Below, piece after piece: positions 61,018-64,000 of a DNA stretch of 64,000 nucleotides. The stretch's first letter is position 1, and every line of letters begins with the position of its first letter. The position numbers and the translations under genes were made by a program. The stretch spans positions 434,001 through 498,000 of the forward strand of contig NZ_BMHI01000002.1 in assembly GCF_014640635.1 (NCBI RefSeq), given 5' to 3'. The notes below the pieces were generated by a model, which worked only from the letters and a program-made list of their open reading frames with translations, had not been told where the DNA came from and ran no database searches. Source of the stretch: Flexivirga endophytica (GTDB taxonomy: Bacteria > Actinomycetota > Actinomycetes > Actinomycetales > Dermatophilaceae).

Positions 61018-62271
61018 ATGACCACCACTACTTCCCCTGCCACCAGCGTCGCCGACCTCGAGCGACTGAAGGTGCTGCACAACGGCTCGAAGGTGCCGCT
61101 CACCTTCAGCGACGCCGAACTCGAGCGTCGCATCGACGGCCTGCGGTCGATCATGGCCGACCTGCAGCTCGACGCGGTCGTGCTGACGTCATACCACTCG
61201 ATCAAGTACTACAGCGACTTCCTCTTCACCTACTTCGGTCGCTCTTACGCGATGGTCGTCACCGCCGCCGACACGGTGACGATCACGGCCAACATCGACG
61301 CCGGTATGCCGTGGCGTCGGTCGTATGGCGAGAACATCGTCTACACCGACTGGAACCGGGACAACTACTACTTCGCGATCCAGCAGGCCCTCAAACAGCG
61401 CGGGGTCACCGCCAAGCGCGTCGGCGTCGAGGACGACCAGCTCCCGCTGATACTGCGGCAGCGGCTGGCCGCCGCACTCGACGGCGCCGAACTGGTCGAC
61501 GTGTCGCAGGCCGCCATGCGCCAGCGGATGATCAAGTCCCCGGAGGAGATCGAGGTCATCAAGCACGGCGCTCGTATCGGCGACCTCGGCGGTGAGGCGA
61601 TCCGGCAGGCGATCAAGGTCGGCGCCACCGAGTACGAAGTCGCGCTCGCCGGCACCGAAGCCATGGTCCACGAGATCGCGAAAACGTTCCCCAACAGCGA
61701 GATTCGCGACACCTGGGTGTGGTTCCAGTCCGGCATCAACACCGACGGCGCCCACAACTGGCCGACGACACGCCAGCTGGAAGAGGGCGACATACTGTCG
61801 CTGAACTGCTTCCCGATGTCCTCCGGTTACTACACCGCGCTGGAGCGCACGCTCTTCCTCGGTGAGCCGGATGCCCGTTCGCTCGAGCTGTGGAACGTCA
61901 ACGTCGAGGTGCACCGGGCCGGCCTGGAGCTGATCAAGCCGGGCGCCGTCTGCAAGGATATCGCAGCCGAGCTCAACAAGATCTACGTGAGCCACGGGCT
62001 GCTGCCCAACCGCACCTTCGGCTACGGCCACTCCTTCGGTGTGCTGTCCCACTACTACGGCCGCGAGGCGGGCCTCGAGTTGCGTGAGGACATCGACACG
62101 GTGCTCGAGCCCGGCATGGTCGTGTCGATGGAGCCGATGATCACCGTTCCGGACGGCGAGCCCGGCGCAGGTGGTTACCGTGAGCACGACATCCTGGTCG
62201 TCGGCGACGACGGTGCCGAGAACATCACCAAGTTCCCGTTCGGCCCGGAGCGGAACATCATCAGCATCTGA
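61018..62271 (+). CDS. Creatinase (creatine amidinohydrolase)
   Basis: 417 residues, pita-bread (M24) fold. It matches Pseudomonas putida creatinase over its whole length: TSYHSIKYYSDFLF, ANIDAGMPWRR, NIVYTDWNRDNY, FQSGINTDGAHN (catalytic His 246 here), ILSLNCFPMSSGYYTALERTLFL, RTFGYGHSFGVLSHYYGREAGLELREDIDTVLEPGMVVSMEPM, and GAENITKFPFGPERNII. Unlike M24 aminopeptidases it needs no metal. It splits creatine into sarcosine and urea, feeding the sox operon on the other strand. GAAGGAG precedes the ATG. Confidence 0.96.
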   Translation: MTTTTSPATSVADLERLKVLHNGSKVPLTFSDAELERRIDGLRSIMADLQLDAVVLTSYHSIKYYSDFLFTYFGRSYAMVVTAADTVTITANIDAGMPWRRSYGENIVYTDWNRDNYYFAIQQALKQRGVTAKRVGVEDDQLPLILRQRLAAALDGAELVDVSQAAMRQRMIKSPEEIEVIKHGARIGDLGGEAIRQAIKVGATEYEVALAGTEAMVHEIAKTFPNSEIRDTWVWFQSGINTDGAHNWPTTRQLEEGDILSLNCFPMSSGYYTALERTLFLGEPDARSLELWNVNVEVHRAGLELIKPGAVCKDIAAELNKIYVSHGLLPNRTFGYGHSFGVLSHYYGREAGLELREDIDTVLEPGMVVSMEPMITVPDGEPGAGGYREHDILVVGDDGAENITKFPFGPERNIISI

Positions 62272-62282
62272 GGCACCGCGCC

Positions 62283-62308
62283 GATCATCGGCACGGATCA
62301 TCGGCACG
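62283..62308. repeat. 13-bp tandem duplication
   Basis: GATCATCGGCACG occurs twice in tandem between the creatinase and deaminase genes, just before the GGGGAGGA ribosome binding site. The first copy sits in a CCGATCATCGG palindrome. Confidence 0.8.
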
Positions 62309-62324
62309 GGGAGGACGAATCACC

Positions 62325-62810
62325 ATGGATGAGAACGAACTACGGGAGCGCTACTCGCGTGCGGCGTTCGAGGCGGCGGTCGACGCCGCCTCGGCGTCGC
62401 TCGCCGACGGCGGTGTGCCGATCGGTTCCGCGCTCGAGCGGGGCGGTCAGCTGCTCGCGACCGGCCACAATCAGCGCGTGCAACACGGCGACCCCACGGC
62501 GCACGGCGAGATCGACTGCCTGCGGCAGGCCGGACGGATCGGCTCGTATGACGGCACGATCCTGCACACCACCCTCGCGCCGTGCGCCATGTGCTCCGGC
62601 GCGATCGTGCAGTTCGGTATCCGCGAGGTGGTGGCCGGTGAGAGTCGCACGTTCCCAGGCGAACTCGACTGGTTGCGCAGTCGTGGCGTCACGGTGCTGG
62701 TTCTCGACGACGACCGGTGCGCCGGCCTGATGACGCAGTTCCAAGAACGCTTCCCGCTGGTGTGGGCCGAGGACATCGGCACGCTGCACGAGGGTCCGGG
62801 CGCGAAGTAG
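62325..62810 (+). CDS. Zinc deaminase, Fcy1/cytosine-deaminase type
   Basis: 161 residues of the cytidine/deoxycytidylate-deaminase superfamily. Zinc site H60-x-E62 (TAHGEIDCL) and C87-x2-C90 (LAPCAMCSGAI). It resembles yeast cytosine deaminase Fcy1 along its length: GGVPIG near residue 29, GHNQRVQ, the catalytic sites, DDDRCAGLMTQF and the C-terminal WAEDIG. In this operon, after creatinase, it could deaminate creatinine to N-methylhydantoin, or cytosine or a related imidazole. The start is supported by GGGGAGGA 9–10 bases upstream. Confidence 0.85.
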   Translation: MDENELRERYSRAAFEAAVDAASASLADGGVPIGSALERGGQLLATGHNQRVQHGDPTAHGEIDCLRQAGRIGSYDGTILHTTLAPCAMCSGAIVQFGIREVVAGESRTFPGELDWLRSRGVTVLVLDDDRCAGLMTQFQERFPLVWAEDIGTLHEGPGAK

Positions 62811-62860
62811 CATCCATGGAAGTTCACACGGTGCGAGACACGGATGGGAGGGGGCAATCG

Positions 62861-63616
62861 ATGACGACGACACCACGTGGATCGTCGCCGGTCGCCACCG
62901 CCATGGCGGTCCTGCGCTGTTTCAGCCCGGAGCGTCCGGTGCTCGGCGTCGTCGAGATCGCCGAGGAGATCGGTCTGCACAAGTCTTCGGTGTCGCGGAT
63001 GATGACGACGCTCGAGGCGGAGGACCTGGTCGAGCAGGATCCGCTGTCCAAGAAGTTCCGGCTCGGACTCGGCCTGCTGAGCGTGGCGGGCTCCCTGCTG
63101 GCGAACCTCGACGTACGGCGCGCGGCGTTGCCGGTCCTGACGGGGCTGACCGAGCGCACCGGGGAGACCAGTTCACTGGTGATCTGGGACGGGTTCGACG
63201 CAGTCATCGTCGAGCAGGTGCCGTCCGCCAATCCGATCAAGCACGCCACCGAGCTCGGCACCCGCTTCAGCACGGTCCAGGACGCGTCGGTGCGGGTGCG
63301 GCTGGCCGCGCTGCCAGAGGGGGAACGCGAGGCGTTCTTCGCCGCGGCGTCGCGCAGCCGAGCGGCATACCAGCGACTGGTCAGGGCCGACAGGGACGGG
63401 ATCGCCGTCAACAACGGCGACACGACACCCGACGAGGTCGGCGTGGCCGCGACGGTGCGTGACCATCGCGGTCGGTTGATCGCAGCGATCCTGATCGCCG
63501 TGCCGCGTTATCGCGTTGACACAGAACGCCTTTCGGCGTTGTGTGATGCGTGTCGGGGTGCTGCGGACGAGCTCACGCGCGCGCTGGGTGGCACGCCGGA
63601 GCAGCGCACGGCCTGA
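62861..63616 (+). CDS. IclR-family transcriptional regulator
   Basis: 251 residues from ATG 62861 (GGGAGGGGG upstream). HTH ATAMAVLRCFSPERPVLGVVEIAEEIGLHKSSVSRMMTTLEAEDLVEQDPLSKKFRLGLGLL, then an IclR effector domain (VRRAALPVLTGLTERTGETSSLVIWDG ... LIAAILIAVPRYR). IclR proteins often govern neighbouring catabolic operons; the TGCAACcaaGTTGCA site upstream of the permease is the best candidate target in the window. It converges on the cupin gene. Confidence 0.92.
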   Translation: MTTTPRGSSPVATAMAVLRCFSPERPVLGVVEIAEEIGLHKSSVSRMMTTLEAEDLVEQDPLSKKFRLGLGLLSVAGSLLANLDVRRAALPVLTGLTERTGETSSLVIWDGFDAVIVEQVPSANPIKHATELGTRFSTVQDASVRVRLAALPEGEREAFFAAASRSRAAYQRLVRADRDGIAVNNGDTTPDEVGVAATVRDHRGRLIAAILIAVPRYRVDTERLSALCDACRGAADELTRALGGTPEQRTA

Positions 63617-63624
63617 CCGGGCCG

Positions 63625-63966
63625 TCAGGCCTCTCGCACCTGCCGGGCTTTCGCCGCGGTTCCGAACGACGACCAGTCCGCCTCGCCCGGGCTGCCCCAC
63701 ACGACCAGGACGCGCAACTCGTCGTCGCCGGTGTTGGTGAGGTCGTGCTCGGTGCCGGCCGCGGCGACGACGCAGTCGCCCGGTCGGATGTCGTGCACGT
63801 CGTCGTCCACCCGCATGCGCCCGGTCCCGGCGATCACCAGGTAGAGCTCCTCGAGCGGGTCCGACGTCGGATCGTGCGTATGCAATCCCTCGGACGCGCC
63901 CGGCGGCAACCGCCAGGTCTGCACCGCGACGGGAAGCCGCAGTTGCTCGAAGGCGTGCCACTGCAC
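63625..63966 (-). CDS. Small cupin-domain protein
   Basis: 113 residues from GTG 63966 with a GGGAGAG site about seven bases upstream. A single cupin barrel: motif 1 GLHTHDPTSDPLEELYLVIAGTG (metal His, His, Glu) and motif 2 RPGDCVVAAAGTEHDLTNTGD (second His). It could bind a metal and either act as an enzyme or sense a ligand. Its neighbour is the IclR regulator; the remaining 34 bases to the window edge hold only its upstream region. Confidence 0.88.
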   Translation of the reverse strand: MQWHAFEQLRLPVAVQTWRLPPGASEGLHTHDPTSDPLEELYLVIAGTGRMRVDDDVHDIRPGDCVVAAAGTEHDLTNTGDDELRVLVVWGSPGEADWSSFGTAAKARQVREA

Positions 63967-64000
63967 AGTGATCTCTCCCGAACCGCCGTGCAGTGCATGT

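Noticed and set aside
61018-62271. M24 gene as an ordinary Xaa-Pro aminopeptidase
   Set aside because: It matches creatinase motifs along its whole length, including FQSGINTDGAHN, rather than the metal-ligand pattern of prolidases.

Overview
The window is about 64 kb of very GC-rich DNA with tightly packed genes, many GTG starts and many ATGA/GTGA stop-start overlaps. It looks like an actinobacterial chromosome. Gene orders such as recR–DUF5063 and ask–asd, the actinobacterial glyA-soxBDAG-purU arrangement, and the repeat style suggest a Micrococcales relative (Dermacoccaceae/Intrasporangiaceae-like); that placement is inference. There is no rRNA, phage, integrase or CRISPR. The only tRNA found is tRNA-Sec. 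No stretch longer than 300 bases lacks a gene.

0–17.7 kb is mostly housekeeping: a partial DinB-like gene, recR, a DUF5063 gene, a PAP2 membrane enzyme, aspartokinase (with an internal beta-subunit start), ASA dehydrogenase plus a paralog that has lost its catalytic Cys, and an amino-acid ABC importer with fused binding protein and permease. An acyl-CoA ligase, an FMN lactate-dehydrogenase-type enzyme, two small secreted proteins, an NCS1 permease with a cysteine hydrolase, and an LLM oxidoreductase follow. The importer genes are separated by copies of a palindromic repeat that carry short ORFs stop-start coupled to the next gene.

17.7–28.9 kb is an accessory cluster: an LmeA/DUF2993-like membrane protein, five stand-alone HxxxD acyltransferases (three PapA/condensation-like, two of a second type), a GT1 glycosyltransferase and a DrrAB-type exporter, with no PKS or NRPS. 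I read it as a candidate acylated-glycolipid assembly and export system; its product is unknown.

28.9–38.8 kb is a selenium unit: a formate dehydrogenase operon whose catalytic subunit has an in-frame UGA (Sec) followed by a SECIS-like hairpin, its Fe-S and NrfD membrane subunits, and selD, tRNA-Sec, selA and selB. A MarR/MFS pair, an IcmF-type fused acyl-CoA mutase, a PLP sulfur-amino-acid enzyme with an Lrp-type regulator, a metal-receptor-like protein and an acyl-CoA synthetase follow.

48.8–64 kb is a creatine/sarcosine catabolic locus. NCS1 permease, NodB-fold amidohydrolase, creatinase and Fcy1-type deaminase run on the plus strand; glyA-soxBDAG-sdaA-purU runs on the minus strand. The predicted route is creatine (and perhaps creatinine) to sarcosine, then glycine plus a C1 unit, then serine, then pyruvate. 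PurU would release formate, which the selenium-dependent formate dehydrogenase encoded 16 kb away could oxidise. GntR/FCD and IclR regulators and clear operator palindromes accompany the locus.

Across the window there are several families of short palindromic repeats (two copies lie inside coding sequences) and a strong excess of the heptamer GTATGNC on both strands.
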